A DNA stretch of 64,000 nt from Mongoliimonas terrestris (GCF_001927285.1 NZ_MSIG01000007.1:186001-250000); one strand, 5' to 3'; counted from the first letter of the stretch, positions 35,981 to 46,342 are shown. Translations and numbers: made by a program. The notes: generated by a model from the letters alone, not told the origin.

Positions 35981-37249
35981 TCAGCCGAGCCAGGGCGGCA
36001 GGGAATCGAGGCCGATCAGCGCCTCAAAGGAGGTGCGCGGCCGCACCACGTGGAAGGCGTCGCCGTCGACGAGCACCTCCGGCACCAGGAGGCGCGTGTT
36101 GTAGGTGCCCGCCTGCACCGCCCCGTAGGCGCCGGCGGAGAAGACCGCCAGCTGCTCGCCCGCCGTCACCGCCGGCATCGGGCGGCCGAGCGCCAGGTAG
36201 TCGCCGGTCTCGCACACCGGGCCGACCACATCCGCCGTATGGCGCGGCTCACCCGGCGGCCGCTCGCGCACCGGGCGGATCTCGTGGTGGGCCTCGTAGA
36301 GCGTCGGGCGGATCAGGTCGTTCATGCCGGCGTCGACGATGATGAAGGTCCGCGCGTCGCCGGTCTTCACGTAGAGCACCTCGGTCACCAGGATGCCGGC
36401 GTTGCCGGCGATCAGCCGGCCGGGCTCGAACAGCACCTCGCAGCCGAGCGGCTCCACGTGCCGGCGGACGACGGCCGCGTAGGCGCTGGGGTCCGGCGGC
36501 GGCGCGTTGTCGTCCTTGTAGGGGATGCCGAGCCCGCCGCCGAGGTCGATATGGTCGATCCCGTGGCCGTCGGCCCTGAGCCGCCCGATCAGCTCGCCGA
36601 GCCGGCCGAAGGCGGCGTCGAACGGTTCCAGTTCGGTGATCTGCGAGCCGATGTGCATGTCGATGCCGGTCACGCGGATGGACGGCAGCCCTGCCGCCAC
36701 CGCGTAGACGCGCGGCGCGTCGGTCCAGGGAATGCCGAACTTGTTCTCCGACTTGCCGGTGGAGATCTTGGCGTGGGTGCGGGCGTCCACGTCCGGGTTG
36801 ATGCGGAACGACACCGGCGCCCCCACGCCCTTTGCGGCGGCGACTTCGGCGAGCCGGTAGAGCTCCGGCTCGCTCTCCACGTTGAAGCACTTGATGCCGG
36901 CGTCGAGCGCGAAGGCCATCTCGGCCGCCGTCTTGCCGACGCCGGAGAACACCACCTTGCCGGCCGGAATGCCCGCCGCGAGCGCCCGCCGCAGCTCGCC
37001 CTCGGACACCACGTCGGCGCCGGCGCCGAGCCGGGCGAGCGTGGCGATCACCGCCTGGTTGGAGTTCGCCTTCATGGCATAGAAGACGTGCGCCGGCATG
37101 CCCTTGAACGCGTCCGCGAACACCCGGTAGTGGCGGGTGAGGGTGGCGGTCGAATAGACGTAGAAGGGCGTCGGCAGGGCCTCGGCGATCCGCGGCACCG
37201 GCACGTCCTCCGCGTGGAGGACGCCGTCACGATAGGCGAAATGATGCAC
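35981..37249 (-). CDS. lysA: Diaminopimelate decarboxylase
   Basis: A 422-residue PLP enzyme that makes lysine from meso-diaminopimelate. The N-terminal barrel has the PLP lysine in 'VFYAMKANSNQAVI' (about 56-69), then 'VVSEGELRRALAAG', 'KICK'-type region 'FNVESEPEL', 'INPDVDARTHAKISTGKSENKFGI' residues and 'DLGGGLGIPY' (about 236-245). The C-terminal domain has the 'FEPGRLIAGNAGILVTEV' arginine and 'CETGDYLALGR' (catalytic Cys). Part of the argH-lptM-lysA-TIGR02302 run conserved in alphaproteobacteria. Confidence 0.96.
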   Translation of the reverse strand: MHHFAYRDGVLHAEDVPVPRIAEALPTPFYVYSTATLTRHYRVFADAFKGMPAHVFYAMKANSNQAVIATLARLGAGADVVSEGELRRALAAGIPAGKVVFSGVGKTAAEMAFALDAGIKCFNVESEPELYRLAEVAAAKGVGAPVSFRINPDVDARTHAKISTGKSENKFGIPWTDAPRVYAVAAGLPSIRVTGIDMHIGSQITELEPFDAAFGRLGELIGRLRADGHGIDHIDLGGGLGIPYKDDNAPPPDPSAYAAVVRRHVEPLGCEVLFEPGRLIAGNAGILVTEVLYVKTGDARTFIIVDAGMNDLIRPTLYEAHHEIRPVRERPPGEPRHTADVVGPVCETGDYLALGRPMPAVTAGEQLAVFSAGAYGAVQAGTYNTRLLVPEVLVDGDAFHVVRPRTSFEALIGLDSLPPWLG

Positions 37250-37321
37250 GGGCGGCGGTCTCCGGTCGTCGATCGGGCGCGGATGCCGATCGCGGGGCTG
37301 CGTGTCGAGGTTCGGGCCGGA

Positions 37322-37534
37322 TCAGATCAGCGGATCGAGCACGAACGGCTTGTCCGCCTCCCCGGTCCGCGCCGGCGCCGGGTCGTCCCGGCTGATGGCG
37401 CCGATCAGCGAGGCGGGCGTCGCCTCGCGCTCGGGCAGTCCGCCCGGCGGCTCCAGGTCGCCGCGCCGGCCGCAGGCGGTGACGGCGAGAAGGACGGCGG
37501 CAAGCACGACGAGGGTCTTCGGCAGGATCCACAT
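37322..37534 (-). CDS. lptM: Small LptM-like lipoprotein
   Basis: A 70-residue protein. A lipoprotein signal peptide (MWILPKTLVVLAAVLLAVTAC) ends with a VTAC lipobox; the mature part starts CGRRGDLEPP, the YifL/LptM signature ('CGxKGxLxxP'). LptM stabilises the LptD-LptE lipopolysaccharide translocon in Enterobacteria; here the role is inferred from the motif. Between argH (59 bases upstream) and lysA (72 bases downstream) on the same strand, which is its standard place in alphaproteobacteria. Confidence 0.88.
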   Translation of the reverse strand: MWILPKTLVVLAAVLLAVTACGRRGDLEPPGGLPEREATPASLIGAISRDDPAPARTGEADKPFVLDPLI

Positions 37535-37593
37535 TGGCGATGGTCCGGATGCGGCGGTGCGGGCGGTGATCATGGCGGTCGGCCGCGGCCCCG

Positions 37594-38991
37594 TCACGCG
37601 CTTTCCGCCTCGGCGGCGAGCGCGGCGGCCCAGCGGGCGGCCTCGGCGCGCACGTTCGCCGGTGCGGTGCCACCGTGGCTCGTGCGGCTTTCCACCGACC
37701 GGTCGACGCCGAGCACCTGGAACACCGCCGGCGTGATGCCGTCGTGGACGCCGCGCATCTCGTCGAGGGTGAGGTCCTCCAGGCCGACGCCACGGGCCGA
37801 CGCCAGCGCGACGATGCGCCCGGTCACGTGGTGCGCCTCGCGGAACGGGATCCCGAGCACCCGCACCAGCCAGTCGGCGAGGTCGGTCGCGGTGGCGTAG
37901 CCGGAGCCGGCGGCGGCGCGCATGCGCTCCGCGTTCGGCTGCATGTCGGCCACCATGCCGGTGGTCGCGGCGATCGCCAGCGACAGGCTCTCCAGGGCGT
38001 CGAAGATCTGCTCCTTGTCTTCCTGCATGTCCTTCTGGTAGGTCAGCGGCAGGCCCTTCATGACGATCATCAGCGCGGTCATGCCGCCGACGATGCGTCC
38101 GGACTTGGCGCGCACCAGTTCGGCGGCGTCCGGGTTGCGCTTCTGCGGCATGATGGACGAGCCGGTGGAGAAGGCGTCGGAGAGGCGCACGAAGCCGAAC
38201 TGGGCCGACGACCAGATGACGATCTCCTCGGCGAAGCGCGACAGGTGGATGGCGCAGATCGACGCGGCGCTCATGGCCTCCAGGGCGAAGTCCCGGTCGG
38301 CGACGCTGTCGAGGGAATTGGCTGTCGGCCGGTCGAAGCCGAGCGCGGCGGCCGTCATCGCCCGGTCGATCGGGAAGGACGTGCCGGCGAGCGCGGCGGC
38401 CCCGAGCGGCGATTCGTTCAGCCGCGCGCGCGCGTCGCGGATCCGGCCGCGGTCGCGGGCGAGCATCTCCACATAGGCCATCAGATGGTGGCCGAAGGTC
38501 ACCGGCTGGGCCGACTGCAGGTGGGTGAAGCCCGGCATCACCGTGCCGGCGTGCTCGTCGGCGCGCGCCACCAGGGCCCGCATCAGGTCGCCCAATTGGC
38601 CGTCGATGTGGTCCAGGCTGTCGCGGACCCAGAGCTTCACGTCGAGCGCCACCTGGTCGTTGCGCGAGCGGGCGGTGTGCAGCCGGCCGGCCGACGGGCC
38701 GATCAGCTCGGCGAGGCGGGACTCCACGTTCATGTGGATGTCCTCCAGCGCTCGCGAGAAGGTGAAGCGGCCGTCGTCGATCTCCGCCTTGATGCGGTCG
38801 AGACCTTCGGCGATGGTCGCGGCGTCCTCGGCGGAGATGATGCCGCGGGCGGCCAGCATGGCGGCGTGCGCCTTCGATCCTCGGATGTCCTGGGCGTAGA
38901 GCTTCTGGTCGAACCCGATGGAGGCGTTGATCTCCTCCATGATGGCGGCGGGGCCGGTCTCGAAACGGCCACCCCACATGCGGTTGCTCAT
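37594..38991 (-). CDS. argH: Argininosuccinate lyase
   Basis: A 465-residue enzyme of arginine synthesis, splitting argininosuccinate to arginine and fumarate. It begins '[20 protein letters not shown]', with '[15 protein letters not shown]' (about 83-97), '[19 protein letters not shown]' (catalytic segment), '[19 protein letters not shown]' and the fumarase-superfamily signature '[16 protein letters not shown]' (about 280-295). Length and motifs are complete. Starts an operon with lptM and lysA, divergent from tlpA with only 33 bases between start codons. Confidence 0.97.
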   Translation of the reverse strand: MSNRMWGGRFETGPAAIMEEINASIGFDQKLYAQDIRGSKAHAAMLAARGIISAEDAATIAEGLDRIKAEIDDGRFTFSRALEDIHMNVESRLAELIGPSAGRLHTARSRNDQVALDVKLWVRDSLDHIDGQLGDLMRALVARADEHAGTVMPGFTHLQSAQPVTFGHHLMAYVEMLARDRGRIRDARARLNESPLGAAALAGTSFPIDRAMTAAALGFDRPTANSLDSVADRDFALEAMSAASICAIHLSRFAEEIVIWSSAQFGFVRLSDAFSTGSSIMPQKRNPDAAELVRAKSGRIVGGMTALMIVMKGLPLTYQKDMQEDKEQIFDALESLSLAIAATTGMVADMQPNAERMRAAAGSGYATATDLADWLVRVLGIPFREAHHVTGRIVALASARGVGLEDLTLDEMRGVHDGITPAVFQVLGVDRSVESRTSHGGTAPANVRAEAARWAAALAAEAESA

Positions 38992-39024
38992 GGTGCTAGG
39001 ACTCCGGAGGTTGACGAGAGGATC

Positions 39025-39675
39025 ATGGCCGAGACATCCCGCCGCGGCGGACTGACCAGGATCGCGGCCTTCGCCGCCGTCGCCGGGCTCCTCGCGGGGT
39101 TCGCAGGCGTATACGTGACCGGATGGGGGGCTGGCAACGCCGAAGCCCGCGCGTGCGCGGCGGCGACCGACCAAGCCGCTACGCTGAAACCGCTTGCGGT
39201 CGGCGAGGTGGCGGCCTTCCTGCCGGCCGAACGGGCGATCTCCCTCTCCGACGTCGCCTTCCTGGATCCGGCCGGCGCCCCGGTGACGCTGTCCCGGTTC
39301 GCCGGCAAGACCGTCCTCGTCAACCTCTGGGCCACCTGGTGTGCGCCCTGCCGTCAGGAGATGCCGGCGCTCGACCGCCTGCAGGCGAACGAGGGATCCG
39401 ACAGGTTCGAGGTGGTGGCGGTGAACATCGACATCGGCGATCCGGCCAAGCCCGAGGCCTTCCTGACGGAGGCGGGCATCGACCATCTCACCCGCTGGCG
39501 CGATCCGAAGATGGCCATCTTCAACGACCTGAAGTCCCGCGGCCTCGCCTTCGGCATGCCGACAACGCTGCTGGTGGACGAAACCGGCTGCCAGCTGGGC
39601 GCCCTGCACGGCCCCGCCGAGTGGGACAGTCCGGACGCGGTGCGGCTCATCGAGGCCGCCGCGGCGAAGCGCTGA
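39025..39675 (+). CDS. tlpA: TlpA-like periplasmic thioredoxin
   Basis: A 216-residue membrane-anchored thiol-disulfide oxidoreductase. An N-terminal helix (about 12-33) anchors it. The thioredoxin domain has '[20 protein letters not shown]' with the active site WCAPC (about 110-114), '[17 protein letters not shown]' and the cis-Pro in '[12 protein letters not shown]'. TlpA proteins reduce periplasmic cysteines, notably those of cytochrome oxidase copper sites and Sco. Divergent from argH, the conserved alphaproteobacterial position. Confidence 0.94.
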   Translation: MAETSRRGGLTRIAAFAAVAGLLAGFAGVYVTGWGAGNAEARACAAATDQAATLKPLAVGEVAAFLPAERAISLSDVAFLDPAGAPVTLSRFAGKTVLVNLWATWCAPCRQEMPALDRLQANEGSDRFEVVAVNIDIGDPAKPEAFLTEAGIDHLTRWRDPKMAIFNDLKSRGLAFGMPTTLLVDETGCQLGALHGPAEWDSPDAVRLIEAAAAKR

Positions 39676-39718
39676 CGGGGTAGACGCCAGCGCATGCATG
39701 GCGCGGGTATCGTCGGCG

Positions 39719-39740
39719 CATGCCAAGTCACATGCCAAGT
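39719..39740. repeat. Pair of 10-bp direct repeats
   Basis: CATGCCAAGT occurs twice, 12 bases apart, about 45 bases after the tlpA stop. Spacing of roughly one helical turn is compatible with a protein site, but nothing else supports this. Confidence 0.4.
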
Positions 39741-39882
39741 TAGGCCGGTTGGGACAGGTGCTTTGCGCAGCACCGGGGCATCCGACACGGAAGCCATCGG
39801 ATCGAGACGCGATCCGCGCGTGCGGGGATCGTCCCCGAACCGGCGACGGACGCGCCGCGGACCGCCCGGGCGTTGCTCTCCG

Positions 39883-40134
39883 TCAGCCGACCAGTTGGGC
39901 GGCGCGGCGCATGCGGCCGCGGATCCACTCGCCGACGAACCGCAGGTGGTCCGGATCCCGCGGCGTCAGCCGACCGACCGAGAGCGCGCGGCGCTCGGCG
40001 TTCGACATGGCGGCGAAGCGGGCTTGGGCATCGGCGAAGGAATAGCCCGACACGCGGATCGCGAACGTCTCGCCATGGTGGCAGAACGAGAAGAAGTAGT
40101 GCTCGGGTCGGCCAAGGTCTGTCGGCACTGGCAT
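39883..40134 (-). CDS. Small conserved-looking protein of unknown function
   Basis: An 83-residue protein not assigned to a named family. It reads 'PEHYFFSFCHHGETFAIRVSG' (about 10-30), 'YSFADAQARFAAMSNAERRA' and 'PDHLRFVGEWIRGRMRRAAQ', a mixed fold without signal or membrane helix. The ATG is chosen over an in-frame GTG at 40173, because that GTG lies inside a palindromic ACA-TGT element. Codon pattern and balanced composition suggest a real gene. Single gene; an AT-rich upstream region holds a CtrA-like box. Confidence 0.6.
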   Translation of the reverse strand: MPVPTDLGRPEHYFFSFCHHGETFAIRVSGYSFADAQARFAAMSNAERRALSVGRLTPRDPDHLRFVGEWIRGRMRRAAQLVG

Positions 40135-40171
40135 CGCCTCTTCGGTCGAGGATTGGCGCCGCGGATCGATC

Positions 40172-40187
40172 ACACTGTTTACAATGT
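40172..40187. promoter_or_regulatory. Palindromic element upstream of the 83-residue gene
   Basis: ACACTGTTTACAATGT is an imperfect inverted repeat (ACAnTGT half sites) 38 bases upstream of the preferred ATG. Low GC compared with its surroundings. Looks like a repressor or activator site; the regulator is unknown. Confidence 0.35.
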
Positions 40188-40227
40188 CCGACGGATGCGC
40201 GGTCTTATCGAGAGTGCGGCGATATGG

Positions 40228-40242
40228 TTAACCGGAAGTTAA
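40228..40242. promoter_or_regulatory. Perfect CtrA-type box
   Basis: TTAACCGGAAGTTAA is TTAA-N7-TTAA with the extended TTAACC half site, the textbook CtrA consensus of alphaproteobacteria. It lies about 95 bases upstream of the 83-residue gene and downstream of the YjfB-like gene. Most likely belongs to the 83-residue gene. Confidence 0.55.
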
Positions 40243-40320
40243 TGCTTCCAATCAAGCCGGGACGAATGTGCACCGTTTTGTGCATCGTCGCAAGCATTGA
40301 ATTGACAGATTTCCGGATGT

Positions 40321-40506
40321 TCAGGCGAGCATATCCACAACTTGGCCCGTGCCGGGGGGCGGGGCGGCCTTGAGATCGCTGGACAGAAGGTCGACGACCG
40401 TTTCGCCTTGCTTCAACGCCTGCCGGGTCATTTCGGTGGAGATGGACGACCGTGTGGTCTCCGTCCGGGCGGCGACGAGAAAGGCGGCGATGGCGGCGAC
40501 GTCCAT
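40321..40506 (-). CDS. YjfB-like putative motility protein
   Basis: A 61-residue protein. 'MDVAAIAAFLVAARTETTRS' followed by 'MTRQALKQGETVVDLLSSDL' and a Pro-rich end is the pattern of the YjfB 'putative motility protein' family, seen near flagellar or chemotaxis genes in some bacteria, function unknown. An in-frame upstream ATG would add ten residues; the inner ATG gives the family start. A near-CtrA site (TTAACC-N5-TTGA) lies 44 bases upstream. Confidence 0.7.
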   Translation of the reverse strand: MDVAAIAAFLVAARTETTRSSISTEMTRQALKQGETVVDLLSSDLKAAPPPGTGQVVDMLA

Positions 40507-40549
40507 GACGGAAGGCTCCCTGATCCACCGGACCATAGGGACAAACGAG

Positions 40550-40564
40550 TCAACCGGCGGTTAA
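40550..40564 (-). promoter_or_regulatory. Near-match CtrA site upstream of the YjfB-like gene
   Basis: On the minus strand TTAACCGCCGGTTGA differs from TTAA-N7-TTAA by one base. It is 44-58 bases before the start of the motility-type gene, the distance expected for an activator. CtrA controls motility genes in alphaproteobacteria. Confidence 0.4.
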
Positions 40565-40604
40565 TGTCCGCCCCGTTTGCGTCCCCGCCCGCCGCCGCAG
40601 GGCC

Positions 40605-41846
<1,242 letters not shown>

Positions 41847-41887
41847 GGCGGCGGGCCTCGTCGGTCGGGCGGGGCCGGCACCATGGA

Positions 41888-43237
41888 TCAGCCGCCGCGG
41901 CCTTTCAACCCGAGGATCTCGATCGGCGGCGCGCCCGGCAGCGGCACCAGGGCGGCGCCGTCGTTGGAGCCCTGGTCGAGCCGCACGCCGCCCGCCTCCG
42001 GCAGGGGCGCCGTCTCGGCCGTGGCCGGATCCGGCGCGAAGGCGGCCGCGCCGGCCTGACCCGGCGTGCCGGCGATCGCCCGGTCCGGGCGGGCCCGTGG
42101 CAGCGGCGGCAGCGCGCCGATGGCGGCCGCGACGCCCTTGGCGGCTTCCGCCGGATTGACCACCGGGGCTAGGGCGACCGGCACCGGATCCATCAGCTTG
42201 AAGCGCTCGACCAGGAAGGACTTCTCCGCCCCGGTCATCCCGGCGCGCGCCACCGCCCGGTCCTCCGCGTCCTCGCCGACGGGCGCCTTCTTGCCGCAGA
42301 CGGTCGGGCGCATGTCGAGCGGGGCCGCCGGAACCGGCGACGACGGGGCCAGCGCGCCAAGGCGGGTGCGCTTGGCGAAGAGCCCGCCGCCGGGCGATCC
42401 GAAGCCGGCCTCGAGCAGGCGGGCGGTGGTCTCGGCGCGCGTCTTGGCGTTCTCCTCGCCGAACACCACCGCGGCAAGGCGCCGGTTCCCGCGGGTCGCG
42501 GTCGCCACCACGTTGAAGCCGGAGGCACAGATGAAGCCCGTCTTCATGCCGTCCGTGCCCGGATAGCGCTCCAGGAGGTGATTGTGGGATCGGATCAGCT
42601 TGCCGCCGAGCGAAAGCGCGGTGATCCGGAACAGGTCGTGGTGCTCCGGGAACTCCCGGATGATGGCGGTGGTGAGGAGCGCGTAGTCCCGCGCGGTGGT
42701 CCACTGGCGCGCATCCGGCAGGCCGTTCGGATTGGCGAAGCGGGTGGACGTCATGCCGAGGCGCCGCGCCTCCGCGTTCATCCGGTCCACGAAGGCCTGC
42801 TCGCTGCCGCCGACCGTCTCGGCGAGCGCGACCGCCAGATCGTTGGCCGATTTCACGATCAGCATCTTCAGGGCGGTGTCCACGCTCACCGCGGTGCCGG
42901 GCTTGAAGCCCATCTTGGAGGGCGGCTCCTTGGCCGCGTTGGCGGTCATCACCACCGGGCTTTCGGGCCGGATCCGGCCTTCGCGCACCGCCCGGAAGGT
43001 CACGTAGGCGGTCATCATCTTGGTGAGCGAGGCCGGATACCAGGGATGGAAGGCATCCCGCTCGGCCAGCACCTCCCCGGTGCCGACGTCGAAGACCAGG
43101 TAGGGCCCGGCGGCGGCCGGCGAGGCGGCAAGGGCGATGCCGCCGATGACGGCGGCCCCGATGGCGACCCGAAGGCGCGCGGCGAAACGTCGGCGGAGCG
43201 ATGCGGACGGCGGCTTTGAGCAGGGCGGCGGGGTCAC
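41888..43237 (-). CDS. D-alanyl-D-alanine carboxypeptidase (penicillin-binding protein)
   Basis: A 449-residue PBP5/6-type serine peptidase. A signal peptide (about 12-43, ending SPAAA-GP) is followed by 'YLVFDVGTGEVL'. The active-site Ser-x-x-Lys is in 'YPASLTKMMTAY', the Ser-x-Asn is 'VKSAND' and the Lys-Thr-Gly is 'GTDGMKTGF'. All three motifs are intact. The C-terminal 170 residues are Pro/Ala-rich and lack a clear membrane anchor. The GTG at 43237 gives a normal signal peptide; a GTG 25 codons earlier (43312) is the alternative. Trims peptidoglycan stem peptides in the periplasm. Confidence 0.91.
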   Translation of the reverse strand: MTPPPCSKPPSASLRRRFAARLRVAIGAAVIGGIALAASPAAAGPYLVFDVGTGEVLAERDAFHPWYPASLTKMMTAYVTFRAVREGRIRPESPVVMTANAAKEPPSKMGFKPGTAVSVDTALKMLIVKSANDLAVALAETVGGSEQAFVDRMNAEARRLGMTSTRFANPNGLPDARQWTTARDYALLTTAIIREFPEHHDLFRITALSLGGKLIRSHNHLLERYPGTDGMKTGFICASGFNVVATATRGNRRLAAVVFGEENAKTRAETTARLLEAGFGSPGGGLFAKRTRLGALAPSSPVPAAPLDMRPTVCGKKAPVGEDAEDRAVARAGMTGAEKSFLVERFKLMDPVPVALAPVVNPAEAAKGVAAAIGALPPLPRARPDRAIAGTPGQAGAAAFAPDPATAETAPLPEAGGVRLDQGSNDGAALVPLPGAPPIEILGLKGRGG

Positions 43238-43764
43238 GGTCTTCAACGTATCCCTTGGCTCGGCGGATCCCGTCCGGTGGGGCGGCGGATCGCGCGCGGG
43301 GTGATGGGTCACGGATCGCCGGACGGCGGACCCGATCGAACCGGCCCCTCGCCGGTCCGCGGCGTCCGGCTGGCCGGACCGCCCTCACGTGTCATCCCCG
43401 GACTCCCATACCGCAAAGCCGGGCCATGATGCAAAGTGGCTAGCGACCGACCGGGGGACGGCGGCGAATGCCCGTCGAGCCCGGCCGGATAGAGCCGGAT
43501 CGTGGCCGTTTCGTGAGCACCTGCTGTCCGATTGTGCGACGGCTCTGCCCAAGCCAGAGGCGCATCGCCGGCCGGTGCCGCCCGTCGGCGGCCGCCGGTC
43601 GCATCCATGCTTCCCCGATTCGGCCAGACCGGCTCCGCTATCCCGGTCGCCTTTTGGACCGTTCGCGGCTGATCGTCGGCTTGGCCTTCCGCTTGCACCG
43701 GGCCGGGCGACGGTTAAGGTTGGGACGAGACGCGCCGCCGCCCTGAGGATCGCCTGCTGGACCG
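43238..43764. other. Intergenic region upstream of ureD
   Basis: About 530 bases between the divergent carboxypeptidase and ureD. Open frames on both strands are low-complexity and overlapping, with no family match. No sigma-54 (TGGCAC-N5-TTGC) site or Ni-regulator palindrome is evident. The promoter of the urease operon presumably lies here. Confidence 0.4.
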
Positions 43765-44631
43765 ATGACATTGCATGTGATGACACCGATCGTGGCCGAC
43801 GAGCCGCCGCGCCTTCAGCGTGCGCGCGGCTACGGGCGCGTGTCCTTCCGCCAGACCGACGGCCGGACCCGGCTTGAGGACCTGGTGCAGGAGGGATCCG
43901 CCAAGATCCGGCTGCCGCGGGTCTACGATGGCCGCGGCCCGGTGGCGGTTCTTCTCAACACGGCCGGCGGCATCACCGGCGGCGACCATCTGGTCTACGA
44001 GGCCGGGTGGGGTCCCGGCACGTCCGCGACGGTGACCGCGCAGGCCGCCGAGCGGATCTACCGCCGCGCCTCCGGCGTCGGCCGGGTGGAGAACAGGTTG
44101 ACCGTCGGTGCCGGCGCCGAGGCCTTCTGGCTGCCGCAGGAAACGATCGTGTTCGACCGGGCCGGCCTTGCCCGCACCCTGGAGGTGGATCTTGCGCCGG
44201 ATGCCCGCTTCACCGGCTGCGAGATGGTGGTGATGGGGCGAACCGCCATGGGCGAGGACGTGACCACGCTCAGCCTGACCGACCGCTGGCGGATTCGCCG
44301 GAACGGCCGGCTGGTCTACGCGGACGCCCTCCGCTTCCATGGCGACACCCGCGCCATTCTCTCCGGCGGCGCGACCGGCCGCGGCGCGCGGGCCTTCGCC
44401 TCGGTGGTGCAGGTGGCGCCCGACGTGGCCGACCGGCTCGACGCGGTGCGCGACGGCCTCGAAGCCGCGATCGCCGCCTCAAACGGGCGGCTGGAGGCGG
44501 GCGCGAGCGTGTTCGACGGGCTGATGTCGGTCCGTCTCATCGCGGCCGACGGCCAGGCGCTTCGGGCCGGCATGGCGCCGCTCCTGGAGCGGCTCATCGA
44601 CGGCGCGCTGCCGCGGGTCTGGGCACTCTGA
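43765..44631 (+). CDS. ureD: Urease accessory protein UreD
   Basis: A 288-residue UreD/UreH, the scaffold that with UreF and UreG loads nickel into urease. '[20 protein letters not shown]' (about 19-38), '[17 protein letters not shown]' (about 63-79), '[10 protein letters not shown]' and '[20 protein letters not shown]' are diagnostic. First gene of the urease cluster. The ATG at 43765 lacks a strong ribosome site; another ATG five codons later is possible. Gap to ureA is 103 bases. Confidence 0.95.
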   Translation: MTLHVMTPIVADEPPRLQRARGYGRVSFRQTDGRTRLEDLVQEGSAKIRLPRVYDGRGPVAVLLNTAGGITGGDHLVYEAGWGPGTSATVTAQAAERIYRRASGVGRVENRLTVGAGAEAFWLPQETIVFDRAGLARTLEVDLAPDARFTGCEMVVMGRTAMGEDVTTLSLTDRWRIRRNGRLVYADALRFHGDTRAILSGGATGRGARAFASVVQVAPDVADRLDAVRDGLEAAIAASNGRLEAGASVFDGLMSVRLIAADGQALRAGMAPLLERLIDGALPRVWAL

Positions 44632-44734
44632 CCGGCGGAGGCGCGGCGAAGGACCATTCGGCCGGGCGACCTCCGGGCGCGGCCGGACCGACGACACGGA
44701 CCCAACAGGACGACGAACGGGCAGGACTTCCGAC

Positions 44735-45037
44735 ATGAATCTGACGCCGCGAGAAAAGGACAAGCTTCTGATCGCCATGGCCGCCATGGTGGCGCGCCGC
44801 CGCCTGGAGCGGGGCGTGAAGCTCAACCACCCGGAGGCCGTCGCCCTCATCACGGATTTCGTGGTGGAAGGCGCCCGCGACGGCAAGACCGTCGCCCAGC
44901 TGATGGCCGAGGGCGCCGGCGTGCTCACCCGCGACCAGGTCATGCCGGGCATCGCCGAGATGATCCACGACGTCCAGGTGGAAGCGACCTTCCCGGACGG
45001 GACGAAGCTTGTCACCGTCCACCAACCGATCCGCTGA
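44735..45037 (+). CDS. ureA: Urease gamma subunit
   Basis: A 100-residue UreA, with '[20 protein letters not shown]' start, '[20 protein letters not shown]' and '[20 protein letters not shown]', a full-length canonical gamma subunit. Forms the urease trimer of heterotrimers with UreB and UreC. Separate ureA and ureB genes are usual for alphaproteobacteria. ureB starts 13 bases after its stop. Confidence 0.98.
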   Translation: MNLTPREKDKLLIAMAAMVARRRLERGVKLNHPEAVALITDFVVEGARDGKTVAQLMAEGAGVLTRDQVMPGIAEMIHDVQVEATFPDGTKLVTVHQPIR

Positions 45038-45050
45038 AAAGGGCTGCCTG

Positions 45051-45356
45051 ATGATCCCTGGAGAAATCTTCCCGGCCGATGGCGAGATCGAACTCAACGC
45101 CGGCCTGCCGACCGTGACGCTCGACGTCTCCAACACCGGCGACCGGCCGATCCAGGTCGGCAGCCACTACCATTTCGCCGAGACCAACGGCGCCCTGTCG
45201 TTCGACCGGGAAGCGGCCCACGGCCACCGGCTCGACATCCCGGCCGGCACCGCCGTCCGCTTCGAGCCGGGCCAGACCCGGTCGGTGACCCTCGTCCCCT
45301 ACCGCGGCAAGCGGGAGGTCTACGGCTTTCGGCAGAAGGTGATGGGGTCCCTGTGA
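45051..45356 (+). CDS. ureB: Urease beta subunit
   Basis: A 101-residue UreB: '[18 protein letters not shown]', '[20 protein letters not shown]' and '[20 protein letters not shown]', ending '[12 protein letters not shown]'. Full length. The following urease gene ureC is not adjacent as usual but about 990 bases downstream, because a toxin-antitoxin pair lies between. Confidence 0.98.
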   Translation: MIPGEIFPADGEIELNAGLPTVTLDVSNTGDRPIQVGSHYHFAETNGALSFDREAAHGHRLDIPAGTAVRFEPGQTRSVTLVPYRGKREVYGFRQKVMGSL

Positions 45357-45575
45357 CGGTGACGTCCCCCGCTCCCATGACCGTCGACCGGCACCGCGCG
45401 GCAAGCCGCCCGTGCCGCCCGGCGGCCATGGCGCATCGCCGGGACACCCCCGACCGTCATGGTCCGCGCAGGCGGACCACCTACGCATCCATCAACCCAA
45501 GGGCCAGCCTCACCGCCGACGCGTTGGTCGCGACGGGAGATCAGCAGCGCGCGCTGGCCCTCCTCGCGGACCGTC

Positions 45576-45610
45576 CCTTAAGGCCCCTTACTTCCCATGC
45601 TAAGGTAAGG
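45576..45610. promoter_or_regulatory. Candidate operator/promoter of the antitoxin-toxin pair
   Basis: A palindrome CCTTAAGG (45576-45583) is followed by an inverted repeat CCTTAC (45586-45591) / GTAAGG (45605-45610), about 30 bases before the antitoxin start. Its AT content is above the surroundings. Autoregulation through such palindromes is typical of toxin-antitoxin operons. The rest of 45357-45641 holds no recognisable gene. Confidence 0.45.
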
Positions 45611-45641
45611 CGTTCCGGCCCGTCTTCAGGAGGCGCCCGCC

Positions 45642-45917
45642 ATGCATCTCGGCTCGTCCAAGGTCACCGCCAAGGGGCAGTTCACCCTGCCCGCGGAGGT
45701 GCGCTCGGCGCTCGGCATCCGGCCGGGCGACACCATCGAATTCTTCGTGCACCGGTCCGGAGAGGTGTTCATCCACCCGCGCAACCGCCCGGCGTCGTCC
45801 ATCTTCGGACGGGCGGCGCGCTACGCGGCCCCGGTCGGCGAGGAGGAGCGGTCCCGGCTGATCGCCGAGGGGGTGGCCGGGCGTCCGGCGGCCGATCCGT
45901 CGGAAGGGCCGGAATGA
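45642..45917 (+). CDS. AbrB/SpoVT-fold antitoxin (VapB/MazE-like)
   Basis: A 91-residue protein with a swapped-hairpin AbrB domain at its N-terminus: 'SSKVTAKGQFTLPAEVRSAL' then 'GIRPGDTIEFFVHRSGEVFI' (about 5-45). The C-terminal half is charged and probably binds the toxin. GGAGG lies about seven bases upstream of the ATG. The stop overlaps the PIN-domain toxin start by four bases (ATGA). The pair lies between ureB and ureC on the same strand, an unusual position. Confidence 0.9.
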   Translation: MHLGSSKVTAKGQFTLPAEVRSALGIRPGDTIEFFVHRSGEVFIHPRNRPASSIFGRAARYAAPVGEEERSRLIAEGVAGRPAADPSEGPE

Positions 45918-46309
45918 TCGGCGTCGACGTGCACGTGCTGCTTCGCGCCGTCCTTCTCGACGACCCGGCCCAGTCGGACCGCGCCACCCGCTTCTTCGGC
46001 AAACGCGGCAGCAACGATCCGGCGGTGATCAACGCGGTGGTGCTGGCCGAATTCGTCATGACCCTGCAGGTGGTCTACCGCATGCCCGTCCGCGAGATCG
46101 CCGGGATCCTCCGCGCCATGACGGAGAGCGCGGCCTACTGCTTTCCCGATCGCGAGGCGGTGCTGCGCGCCCTTCGCGACACCGAACTGTCCGGCGGATC
46201 CTTCATCGAGCGCTTCGTCGCCGAGATCAACGACGTCTACGGCTGTTCCTCGACCGCCACCTTCGACAGCCGCGCCGCCCGGCGTGCTCCCTTCTCCGCC
46301 GTTCCCTGA
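45914..46309 (+). CDS. PIN-domain toxin (VapC-like ribonuclease)
   Basis: A 131-residue PIN-domain protein. The acidic residues expected of the family are visible: Asp in 'MIGVDVHVLLRAVLLDDP' (about 5), Glu in 'NAVVLAEFVMTL' (about 43), an Asp in the 'FVAEINDVYGCSSTATFD' stretch, and the terminal Asp of 'TFDSRAARRAPF'. VapC toxins cleave specific tRNA or rRNA. Coupled to the upstream antitoxin by an ATGA overlap. Ends 33 bases before ureC, so read-through or an independent promoter must serve ureC. Confidence 0.9.
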   Translation: MIGVDVHVLLRAVLLDDPAQSDRATRFFGKRGSNDPAVINAVVLAEFVMTLQVVYRMPVREIAGILRAMTESAAYCFPDREAVLRALRDTELSGGSFIERFVAEINDVYGCSSTATFDSRAARRAPFSAVP

Positions 46310-46342
46310 GCCTGTCCTTTCCAAAGCACCAGGACCCCGCCC

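Noticed and set aside
43389..43877. Open frame of 162 codons overlapping the start of ureD
   Set aside because: Low-complexity Arg/Pro/Ala composition, overlaps a real gene in another frame and lacks a ribosome site.
45353..45641. A gene starting at the GTG overlapping the ureB stop
   Set aside because: The frame continues through the antitoxin out of phase into the toxin gene, is Arg/Pro-rich and has no family match, so I treat the stretch as intergenic.
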